A stretch of 64,000 nucleotides of DNA, taken from NCBI RefSeq assembly GCF_028885415.1, contig NZ_CP118527.1, positions 8,928,001 through 8,992,000 on the forward strand, given 5' to 3'. Both the position numbers and the translations under genes were made by a program. Below are positions 34,420 through 41,944 of this stretch, in pieces. The notes under the pieces are model-generated. The model did no database searches. It saw only the letters and a program-made list of their open reading frames with translations, and had not been told where the DNA came from. How positions within the stretch are numbered: position 1 is the stretch's first letter; every line of letters starts with the position of its first letter. The stretch is from Streptomyces coeruleorubidus. GTDB lineage: Bacteria; Actinomycetota; Actinomycetes; Streptomycetales; Streptomycetaceae.

Positions 34420-35334
34420 GTGGATTTTCCTGAGGTCGCGACCGCGCGGGTACGGGCGGCGCTGCGCCATGTGGCGGGCGGCTCGTCGGGGCCCGCCGTC
34501 GATCCGGAGGTGCGCATCACGCTGAACTTCCACCCGGACCGACCGGCGGGCGAGGTGCCCGTCCTCGTGGCGCTCGCCCGGGACGGCGCCTACCACTCGC
34601 AGTTCGTCACCGGCACCAGCAACGGCGGCCTCACGGCCCGCCCCGGCGGCGACCGATGGCGCTGGGAGAGCCGGATCTTCGGCGGGGCGTACGACGAAGC
34701 GACCGCACACGAGCGGCCCGTGTACGGCGCCTTGAACTTCCGCCGGCAGGTGGTCGGCGCGGCGCCGCGCTTCGGCTCCTCGCACTTCCGGCTGCGCGCC
34801 GGTGTCCTGCCCCGGGCCACGTTCTGCTACCCCGACAGCGCCGCCGAGCCGGCCGACTTCGGCGTGGCGGCCGGGATGTCGCTCATCGCGCTGGCCGAGG
34901 CGGACGAACAGGACGCCCTCGACGACTACATCGAGGCGCACGTGCACGGCGGCGTCGCTCTCGCCCGGGACGTGGAGGCGCTGGTGCTGGACGCCTGCTA
35001 CCGCGGCACACCGGTGGAGGTCGCGGCCCGGCACCTGCCCTGCCCGGTCGAGTGGCACCCCGGCTACCGGCTCACCGTGGCCGGATTACGGCGCCACGCG
35101 GACTACCGCGGCCGGGAGTACGTGGAACTGGGCGCGCGGATCGCCCGGGACGGCCTCGTCGACCCCCGTGCCATCGGTGACGCCGCCCGGACGGGGCGGT
35201 ACGAACTGCAGGACCTGAAGATGGTGTGGCACACCCTCGCCCGCTTCGGAGCCCCGGAGGGAGCGGGCACGGCCTACTCGGCGGCCGGGGCCTCAGGCGG
35301 CCAGACCCCCGGAGTGAGCACGCCCAGCGCGTAG
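34420..35334 (+). CDS. DUF3626 protein with an in-frame TTA codon
   Basis: A 304-aa cytoplasmic protein matching the DUF3626 pattern as I recall it: SQFVTGTSNGGLTARPGG, YGALNFRR, FGSSHFRLR, RATFCYPDS and YIEAHVHGGV. Function unknown. GTG 34420-34422 follows GGGGGAG by 3 bp. Leu223 is encoded by TTA (35086-35088), the codon read by the bldA tRNA, so full translation probably needs BldA late in development. The last 61 bp overlap the convergent PAS-LuxR gene. It is divergent from the FBP gene across a perfect palindrome. Confidence 0.78.
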   Translation: MDFPEVATARVRAALRHVAGGSSGPAVDPEVRITLNFHPDRPAGEVPVLVALARDGAYHSQFVTGTSNGGLTARPGGDRWRWESRIFGGAYDEATAHERPVYGALNFRRQVVGAAPRFGSSHFRLRAGVLPRATFCYPDSAAEPADFGVAAGMSLIALAEADEQDALDDYIEAHVHGGVALARDVEALVLDACYRGTPVEVAARHLPCPVEWHPGYRLTVAGLRRHADYRGREYVELGARIARDGLVDPRAIGDAARTGRYELQDLKMVWHTLARFGAPEGAGTAYSAAGASGGQTPGVSTPSA

Positions 35335-35954
35335 GCGCGGGCCACCAGTTGGGTGCGGTTGGTGGCGTGCCAGCGGGAGGACAGGCGGCGCAGGTGGTAG
35401 GTGACGCCGTCGGTGGTGAGGCCGGTCTCGCGGGCTGCCCGGGCCGTCGTGGCACCGGCGGCCAGCAGGGCCAGGATGCGGGCCTCGATGGGGGTGACCC
35501 GGGCCTGTTCGGCGGGTGGGGCGGGGGAGGGGGCGCGTTCGCCGTCCACGCGCAGCATCACCAGCAGCGCCGGCGTGTCCTCGACCGTGTCGCTCACCGG
35601 GTCCGCCGTCAGCTCCCCGTACCGCTCCGCGCCGCCGGGGGCCCGCCAGCGCACCGAGACCTGGTAGCGCGAGCGGTGCCGCAGCCGCAGGGCCTGGGCG
35701 ATGCGCTCCACCTGCGTGGCCTCCCGCGGGCTGAACAGGTCCAGCACGTCACGGCCGCGCAGCCGCCCCGGCGTCGTACCGCACTCCGCGGCCATCGCCG
35801 GATTGGCGAGCAGCACCGCGCCGTACACGTCGCACACCGCGACCGGCATCGCCACCCGGTCGAAGAGGAGCAGGGCGCGATTGCGCCATGTCACGGCCTC
35901 CTGCCGAGCCTGGTCCACGAGCATCTCCTGCCACGCCGGGTCGCCCGCGCGCAA
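35274..35954 (-). CDS. PAS-LuxR (GerE-type HTH) transcriptional regulator
   Basis: A 226-aa regulator. Residues about 30-120 form a PAS domain (DRVAMPVAVCDVYGAVLLANPAMAAECG). Residues about 155-220 form a LuxR/GerE helix-turn-helix (VTPIEARILALLAAGATTARAARETGLTTDGVTYHLRRL). The open frame begins with TTG 35952-35954; ATG 35922-35924 is an alternative but AGGAG abuts it. Divergent from the P450-reductase fusion, so it may control that gene. Its 3' end overlaps DUF3626. Confidence 0.75.
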   Translation of the reverse strand: MRAGDPAWQEMLVDQARQEAVTWRNRALLLFDRVAMPVAVCDVYGAVLLANPAMAAECGTTPGRLRGRDVLDLFSPREATQVERIAQALRLRHRSRYQVSVRWRAPGGAERYGELTADPVSDTVEDTPALLVMLRVDGERAPSPAPPAEQARVTPIEARILALLAAGATTARAARETGLTTDGVTYHLRRLSSRWHATNRTQLVARAYALGVLTPGVWPPEAPAAE

Positions 35955-35974
35955 GGGCGACGCGTCTGCATGTA

Positions 35975-35990
35975 CTACACAATCATGTAG
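35975..35990. promoter_or_regulatory. Palindrome between PAS-LuxR and P450-reductase genes
   Basis: CTACA - CAATCA - TGTAG, perfect 5-bp arms in an AT-rich patch (ATGTACTACACAATCATGTAG) between divergent genes. CATGT is also repeated directly, so a regulator could bind either arrangement. Confidence 0.4.
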
Positions 35991-36070
35991 GGCCGCGGCG
36001 CGGCCCGCCCGGTCCCGTGGATCACGCTGGAACGCAGTACTTCCGTACCGCGAAAGGCAGTTGTCGCGTC

Positions 36071-39000
36071 ATGCGCCCCACCGCACAGACCCCCCGGCTC
36101 GCAGAGGTCCTCCCCGTCGCCGACATCTCCGGCACCGGACCCGGCGACGCGCCCGTCCAGCAGGCCATGGACCTGATGCGCGAGCACGGGCCGGTGTTCG
36201 TGCGGCGGCTGTACGGACGCGACACCCTGTTCGTGGGCGACCTGGACCTCGTGGCCGAGCTCGCGGACGAGCAGCGGTTCGCCAAGCACATCGGGCCCGG
36301 TCTGGAGAACGTCCGCGAGTTCGCCGCCGACGGCCTGTTCACCGCGTACAACGACGAGCCCAACTGGGCCAAGGCACACGACATCCTCATGCCCGCCTTC
36401 GCGCTGGGCTCCATGCGGACCTACCACCCCGTGATGCTGAGGGTGGCCCGCAGGCTCATCGCCTCCTGGGACCGCGACGCCCGCGCCGGGCGGCCCGTCG
36501 ACGTGCCCGGCGACATGACCCGCATGACGCTCGACACCATCGGACTCGCCGGGTTCGGCTACGACTTCGGCTCCTTCGAGCGGGCCGAGCCGCACCCCTT
36601 CGTCGAGTCGATGGTCCGCTGCCTGGAGTGGAGCATGACCCGCCTCGCGCGCGTCCCGGGCCGGGACTACTCGGCGCAGGACGCGGCCTTCCGGGACGAC
36701 TCCGCCTACCTCGCCCGGGTCGTCGACGAGGTCATCGCCGCCCGCACCGGCACCGACCAGAGCCAGGCCGACGACCTGCTCGGCCTCATGCTCACCGCCG
36801 AGCACCCCGCCGACGGCGGCACGCTCGACGCCGCCAACATCCGCAACCAGGTCATCACCTTCCTCATCGCCGGCCACGAGACCACCTCCGGCGCCATGTC
36901 CTTCGCCCTGTACTACCTCGCCAAGCACCCGACCGCGCTGCAACTGGTGCAGCGCGAGGTCGACGAGCTGTGGGGCGACCAGGCCGACCCGGAGCCGGCG
37001 TACGACGAGATCGGCCGGCTCACCTACACCCGCCAGGTCCTCAACGAGGCGCTCCGGCTGTGGCCCACGGCCGCCGTCTTCGCCCGGGAGGCCCGCGAGG
37101 ACACCCTGCTCGGCGGCCGCATCCCGCTGCGCGCCGGGCAGTCCGCCCTGGTGCTCACGCCGATGCTGCACCGGCAGCCCGTCTGGGGCGACAACCCCGA
37201 GCTGTTCGACCCCTCCCGCTTCACGGCCGAGGCGGAGACGGAGCGCCCGGTGCACGCCTTCAAGCCGTTCGGCACCGGTGAGCGCGCCTGCATCGGACGG
37301 CAGTTCGCCCTGCACGAGGCGACCATGCTGCTGGCCATGCTCGTCCACCGCTACCGGCTCCGCGACCACGCCGACTACCGGCTCACGGTCAAGGAGACCC
37401 TCACCCTCAAGCCCGAGGGCTTCACCCTCACGCTCACCCCGCGCACGTCCGCCGACCGGGTCCACACGCCGCTGCCCGGTGCCGCCCCGGTCCAGGATTC
37501 CCGGTCGGCCGAACCGCAGGGCCTGCCCGCCCGCGTCCGCCCCGGCACCGCCGCCCTGTTCCTGCACGGCAGCAACTACGGCACGTGCCGCGACTTCGCC
37601 GCCCAACTCGCCGACGAGGCCGCCGCCGTCGGCTGCGACACCGAAGTGGCATCCCTGGACGCCTACGCCGGCGGCCTCCCTACCGACCGGCCCGTGATCA
37701 TCACGGCCGCCTCCTACAACGGCCGCCCCACCGACGACGCCACCGCCTTCGCCACCTGGCTGGAGGAGACCCACGACCTGTCCGGCGTGACGTACGCCGT
37801 CCTCGGCGTCGGCGACCGCAACTGGTCCGCCACCTACCAGCACGTCCCCACCCGGATCGACGAACGGCTCGCGGAGTCCGGCGCCACCCGGCTCCTCGCC
37901 CGCGCCGCGGCCGACGCCTCCGGCGACCTCACCGGCACGGTCCGGGAGTTCACGACGGCCCTCCGTGTCGCCCTGCTGGAGCGGTACGGCGACCCGGACG
38001 CCACGACCTCCGACCCCGAGCCCACGACCGCCTACGAGGTCCGCGCCCTGACCGGCGGCCCGCTGGACGCCCTCGCCGATCGGCACGAGCTCGTCCCCAT
38101 GCGGGTCACCGAGGCGTACGACCTCACCGCGCCCGGCTACGCGCGCCGCAAGCGGTTCGTCCGCGTCGCGCTGCCGGACGGCGTCACCTACCGCACGGCC
38201 GACCACCTCACCGTGCTGCCCGCCAACCACCCGGACCTCGTCACCCGCGCCGCCGCCGCGCTCGGCGTCGAACTCGACACCGTCCTGGACATCCGCCCCA
38301 CCCGTCCGCGCCGCGACTCGATCGCCGTCGACCGCCCCGTGACAGTACGGCAACTCCTCACCCACCACGTGGAGTTGCAGGAGCGCCCGAGCACCGGGCA
38401 GCTGGCCGCGCTCGCCGCCGCCAACCCCTGCCCGCCGGAGCGCCTGGCCCTGGCCGCCCTCACCGACGACCCCCGCACCCTCGTGGAGATCATCGAGGAC
38501 CACCCGGCCCTGCGCGGCGCCCTGGACTGGCCGCAGCTCCTCGACCTCCTCACCCCGCTGCGCCCTCGCCACTACTCCATCTCCTCGTCGCCCGCCGTCG
38601 ACCCCGGTCACGTGGACCTGATGGTGTCGCTGCTGGAGGCACCGGCCCGCTCGGGCCGGGGCGTCTACCGAGGGACCGGATCCGGCTACCTGGCGACCGT
38701 CGAGCCCGGAGACACGGTGTACGCGCGCGTGCAGCCGTGCCGGGAGGCCTTCCGTATCGACGCCACCGGCGGATCCGCACCGGTCGTGATGATCGCGGCG
38801 GGCACCGGCCTCGCCCCGTTCCGCGGCGCCGTCGCCGACCGTACGACGGCCCTCACGGCAGGAGCCGAACTCGCCCCGGCCGTCTGCTACTTCGGCTGCG
38901 ACGCGCCAGACTCCGACTTCCTGCACGCCGAGGAACTGCGCGCCGCCGAGACCGCCGGAGCCGTCTCCCTCCGGCCCGCCTTCAGTGAAGCTCCCGAGGG

Positions 39001-39244
39001 CGAGGTGCGGTTCGTGCAGCACCGCATCGCCGCCGAGGCCGAGGAGGTCTGGGACCTGCTGGACGCCGGAGCGCGGGTGTACGTCTGCGGTGACGGTTCC
39101 CGGATGGCGCCCGGGGTGCGGGAGGCGTTCCGTACCCTGTACCGGAAGCACACGCCGGGCGCCGACGAGACGGCCGCCGAGCAGTGGCTCGACGGGCTGG
39201 TCGCGCAGGGGCGTTACGTCGAGGACGTGTACGCGGCCGGCTGA
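36071..39244 (+). CDS. Self-sufficient cytochrome P450-reductase fusion (P450 BM3/CYP102 type)
   Basis: A 1057-aa single-chain monooxygenase. The P450 domain (about 1-470) has [33 protein letters not shown]-helix AGHETTSG, K-helix EALR and heme loop FGTGERACIG with Cys407. A flavodoxin-like FMN domain follows, starting near residue 490 (SNYGT at 501-505). An FAD/NADPH domain then has RPRHYSIS at 831-838, GTGLAPFRG and a C-terminal tail. Like BM3 it should hydroxylate fatty acids using NADPH without separate partners. ATG 36071 is chosen by family length; the SD (GAAAGG) is weak and distant. The layout is that of Streptomyces CYP102D. Confidence 0.9.
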   Translation: MRPTAQTPRLAEVLPVADISGTGPGDAPVQQAMDLMREHGPVFVRRLYGRDTLFVGDLDLVAELADEQRFAKHIGPGLENVREFAADGLFTAYNDEPNWAKAHDILMPAFALGSMRTYHPVMLRVARRLIASWDRDARAGRPVDVPGDMTRMTLDTIGLAGFGYDFGSFERAEPHPFVESMVRCLEWSMTRLARVPGRDYSAQDAAFRDDSAYLARVVDEVIAARTGTDQSQADDLLGLMLTAEHPADGGTLDAANIRNQVITFLIAGHETTSGAMSFALYYLAKHPTALQLVQREVDELWGDQADPEPAYDEIGRLTYTRQVLNEALRLWPTAAVFAREAREDTLLGGRIPLRAGQSALVLTPMLHRQPVWGDNPELFDPSRFTAEAETERPVHAFKPFGTGERACIGRQFALHEATMLLAMLVHRYRLRDHADYRLTVKETLTLKPEGFTLTLTPRTSADRVHTPLPGAAPVQDSRSAEPQGLPARVRPGTAALFLHGSNYGTCRDFAAQLADEAAAVGCDTEVASLDAYAGGLPTDRPVIITAASYNGRPTDDATAFATWLEETHDLSGVTYAVLGVGDRNWSATYQHVPTRIDERLAESGATRLLARAAADASGDLTGTVREFTTALRVALLERYGDPDATTSDPEPTTAYEVRALTGGPLDALADRHELVPMRVTEAYDLTAPGYARRKRFVRVALPDGVTYRTADHLTVLPANHPDLVTRAAAALGVELDTVLDIRPTRPRRDSIAVDRPVTVRQLLTHHVELQERPSTGQLAALAAANPCPPERLALAALTDDPRTLVEIIEDHPALRGALDWPQLLDLLTPLRPRHYSISSSPAVDPGHVDLMVSLLEAPARSGRGVYRGTGSGYLATVEPGDTVYARVQPCREAFRIDATGGSAPVVMIAAGTGLAPFRGAVADRTTALTAGAELAPAVCYFGCDAPDSDFLHAEELRAAETAGAVSLRPAFSEAPEGEVRFVQHRIAAEAEEVWDLLDAGARVYVCGDGSRMAPGVREAFRTLYRKHTPGADETAAEQWLDGLVAQGRYVEDVYAAG

Positions 39245-39274
39245 CCGCAGGCGAAGGGGAGGGGTGGGCGCACG

Positions 39275-40252
39275 GTGGTGGACTCCTGGGAACGGGCCCG
39301 GCACATCCTGGAGGAGGCGGGCCTGGACCCCGGCCGCTTGGCCCACCTCGCCCCGCTGACCGGCGGCACGTACAACACCGTGGAGGAACTCCGCCTCACC
39401 GACGGCACCCGCTACGTGCTGAAGATCCCGCCCGCGGCGGCCACCCCCGGCCTCCGGCACGAGCACCGGCTCCTCGTCTCCGAGGCCGAGTTCTACCGCT
39501 CGGCCGCCCGCGCCGGGGTCCCCGCACCGGGGCTGGTGTCCATGGGCGACGACTTCCTGCTGATGACGGCCTGCCCGGGCGACTCCTGGGACGGCTCGCT
39601 CACCGACCCGGAACAGACCGCACTGCGCACGGAGCTGGGACGCCTGACGGCCCGGCTGCACCGCGTGACGGGCCACGCCTTCGGCTATCCCTCCGGCGCC
39701 CTCGGCCCGCTCGCCCCCGACTGGCGGACCGCGTTCACCACGATGTTCGACGCCGTCCTCGACGACGCCCGGCGCTACGGGGCGCGGCTGCCCCGCCCCG
39801 TCGACTCGGTGGCCCGTACCGCCCGGTCCGCATACGGCTCCCTCGACGAGGTCACCGTCCCGTGCCTCGTGCACTTCGACCTGTGGCCGGGCAACATCCT
39901 GGTCGACCGCTCGGCCGGCGACGCCCGCATCGGCGGCCTCATCGACGGGGAGCGCATGTTCTGGGGCGACCCCCTGGCCGACTTCGTCTCCCTGGCGCTG
40001 CTGGGCGACATCAAGCAGGACGAGGCGTTCCTGGCGGGCTACCGGGAGACCGGCGGCCGGGCCCGCTTCGACGCCCCGGCCCGCCTCCGACTGGCCCTCT
40101 ACCGCGCCTACCTGTACCTGATCATGCTCACCGAGACGATTCCGCGCGCGGTCGGAGAGGAGCAGGAGCGCTGGGTGCAGGACAGGGTCGCTCCGGAACT
40201 TGTCGCGGCCCTGGACGAGATCGAGGAAACTCTTCGGGTGGCGCCGCGCTGA
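39275..40252 (+). CDS. APH-family phosphotransferase
   Basis: A 325-aa kinase-fold protein of the aminoglycoside/choline phosphotransferase superfamily. It has a nucleotide-binding N-lobe (LTGGTYNTVEEL and the lysine in YVLKIPP), catalytic loop HFDLWPGNIL and metal-binding IDGERMFWGDPLADF. It may phosphorylate an aminoglycoside, homoserine, or another small molecule; the family is broad in Streptomyces. GTG 39275 or 39278, behind a GGGGAGGGG SD, 30 bp after the P450 fusion, possibly co-transcribed. Confidence 0.78.
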   Translation: MVDSWERARHILEEAGLDPGRLAHLAPLTGGTYNTVEELRLTDGTRYVLKIPPAAATPGLRHEHRLLVSEAEFYRSAARAGVPAPGLVSMGDDFLLMTACPGDSWDGSLTDPEQTALRTELGRLTARLHRVTGHAFGYPSGALGPLAPDWRTAFTTMFDAVLDDARRYGARLPRPVDSVARTARSAYGSLDEVTVPCLVHFDLWPGNILVDRSAGDARIGGLIDGERMFWGDPLADFVSLALLGDIKQDEAFLAGYRETGGRARFDAPARLRLALYRAYLYLIMLTETIPRAVGEEQERWVQDRVAPELVAALDEIEETLRVAPR

Positions 40253-40313
40253 GGTTTCTCAGGTCGCGGCGGAGGTACTCGCGTGGCGCCCGGACCAGCG
40301 AAGGGAGCACGCC

Positions 40314-40604
40314 GTGACCGACCATCGCCTCGAAGGACCCGGCGAGAACGGTGAGCCCGTGCCGCGGGACATGCCGGACCAGCAGGCCGACGCCGGCGAG
40401 GACCCGTGGGAGGTCGCCCCGCGCTTCACGGGCACCGGCAAGGACGGCAAGGACCGGACGAAGGACGAGGAAGACGAGGCCGAGGGCCACGAGCCCGCCC
40501 GCGACGTCCCCGACACGGACGAAGCGGGGACGGGACGGCAGGGAGTACCGCGCTCGGGAACCGTCCACCCCGAGCATCCGGACCCGGACGAGTCCTCCGC
40601 CTGA
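40314..40604 (+). CDS. Small hydrophilic acidic hypothetical protein
   Basis: A 96-aa protein with no recognised domain, rich in Asp, Glu, Gly and Pro, and with a Lys/Glu-dense middle (GKDGKDRTKDEEDEAEGHE). Probably intrinsically disordered. GTG 40314 is supported by AAGGGAG 6 bp upstream, and a strong terminator follows the stop. No function can be assigned. Confidence 0.65.
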   Translation: MTDHRLEGPGENGEPVPRDMPDQQADAGEDPWEVAPRFTGTGKDGKDRTKDEEDEAEGHEPARDVPDTDEAGTGRQGVPRSGTVHPEHPDPDESSA

Positions 40605-40634
40605 GCGCCGTTCAGCGCTCCGGCGGCGTGAGCG

Positions 40635-40677
40635 CCGATGGCCGCAGCCGACCGTGGGGGCCGGCTGCGGCCATCGG
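40635..40677. terminator. Strong bidirectional terminator
   Basis: Perfect 16-bp stem (CCGATGGCCGCAGCCG and its complement) with an 11-nt loop between two convergent genes ending at 40604 and 40709. Confidence 0.75.
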
Positions 40678-40708
40678 TCGTCTTGGCAGGGGCGTGCGGG
40701 TCGAGCGG

Positions 40709-41740
40709 TCAGCCGACCTTGCGCCCCCGCATCGGTTCCGTCCGTGCGCCCCCGCCCTGCTGAAGGCCCTCGAAGAACTCCTGCAGCACCTCCATCGCCG
40801 TACGCTCCGGCCGCCAGCCGAGTTCCGCACGCGCACGCGTGCAGTCCATCAGCGGCAGCCGCAGCACCGCGTCGAACAGGTGCGGGGAGGCGGGCAGCAG
40901 GTGCAGGCCCCAGGCGGCGGCGATCGCCGAACGGGCCGCGGTGCGCGGCAGCCGTACCGGGCGCGCCCCGAGCATCTCGCCCAGCACCTGCGCGTCGACC
41001 GGCTGCTCGGCCGCCAGGTTGAAGGCGCCCCGGACGTCGGAGTGCACGGCCAGCCGGTACGCGTTCGCCGCGTCGTCCGTGTGCAGCGCCTGCACCCGCA
41101 GCCCCGGGATGTCGGGCAGGAAGGGCAGCAGCTCCGGGCGGGCCAGCGGGCCGGGCAGGAACCGCCCGCCGAAGATCCGGCGCTGCTCGCTCGCGGACTC
41201 CCACTTGAAGAGGAAGGCGGGCCGCATCCGCACCACCCGCGTCTCGGGGTGGTCGCGCTCGAACGTGTCCAGCGCGCGCTCCAGATAGGCCTTCTCACGG
41301 CAGTAGGCGGCGTCCGGCCAGCCGTGCGTCGGCCACGACTCGTCCACCGCCCGGTCCTTCGGGCCCGGCGAGTACGCGCCGACCGACGAGGCGTGCACCA
41401 GCGCCGGCACCCCCGCGGCGGCCACCGCCTCGAACACCCGCATGCTGCCGAGCACATTGGTGCGCCAGGTCGCCGCCGGGTCGTGCGTCGGCTGGAACGC
41501 CCAGGCCAGATGGACGACCGCGTCGGCGCCCCGGAAGTGCTCGGCCACATCGGACTGCTCGGAGGCCAGGTCGACCGCCGACCAGTCCGTCTTCGGTGGC
41601 GACCAGTCGGGGATCCGCCGGGCCAGGCCCAGCACGGAGGCGACCTCCGGATCCTCCGAGAGGAGGCGCACCACGCTGGTGCCCACGTTGCCGGTGGCGC
41701 CCGTGACGACGATCCTCATGCCTGTTCCGCTGCTCACCAT
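40709..41740 (-). CDS. NAD-dependent epimerase/dehydratase (extended SDR)
   Basis: A 343-aa Rossmann-fold protein. It has the nucleotide-binding TGATGNVG near residue 14, VVHLAWAFQPTHDP, a catalytic region HASSVGAYSPG...YCREK (Tyr-x-x-x-Lys) and a C-terminal LGWRPERTAMEVLQEF substrate-domain tail. It could act on a nucleotide sugar or a lipid-like ketone; the substrate is not evident. ATG 41738-41740 follows GAGGAGCC; an internal ATG at 41719 is also possible. No operon partner. Confidence 0.82.
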   Translation of the reverse strand: MVSSGTGMRIVVTGATGNVGTSVVRLLSEDPEVASVLGLARRIPDWSPPKTDWSAVDLASEQSDVAEHFRGADAVVHLAWAFQPTHDPAATWRTNVLGSMRVFEAVAAAGVPALVHASSVGAYSPGPKDRAVDESWPTHGWPDAAYCREKAYLERALDTFERDHPETRVVRMRPAFLFKWESASEQRRIFGGRFLPGPLARPELLPFLPDIPGLRVQALHTDDAANAYRLAVHSDVRGAFNLAAEQPVDAQVLGEMLGARPVRLPRTAARSAIAAAWGLHLLPASPHLFDAVLRLPLMDCTRARAELGWRPERTAMEVLQEFFEGLQQGGGARTEPMRGRKVG

Positions 41741-41818
41741 CGGCTCCTCTCGGCCGCGACCGTCCTCGGAGAAAGACCGAGTACCCGGGTCGCGCGGATT
41801 GCACGTGGGCAGAGGACA

Positions 41819-41853
41819 GCCCCGGCCGGACGGCGGAGTCCCACGGCCGGGGC
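41819..41853 (-). terminator. Hairpin downstream of the FUSC gene
   Basis: A 9-bp GC stem (GCCCCGGCC / GGCCGGGGC) with a 17-nt loop, about 90 bp after the FUSC stop at 41945. Confidence 0.35.
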
Positions 41854-41944
41854 GGCTCAAGAGGTGGACACGGATGGCGGTCGCCTCTCGGCGAAAGGCT
41901 CCACAGGGCTTCAGCCGAACGATCGTCCCCGTGGGCGATCTGTG

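Noticed and set aside
35975..39874. Minus-strand open frame of 1299 codons
   Set aside because: Antisense to the P450-reductase fusion and the APH gene, no domain; a shadow of high third-position GC.
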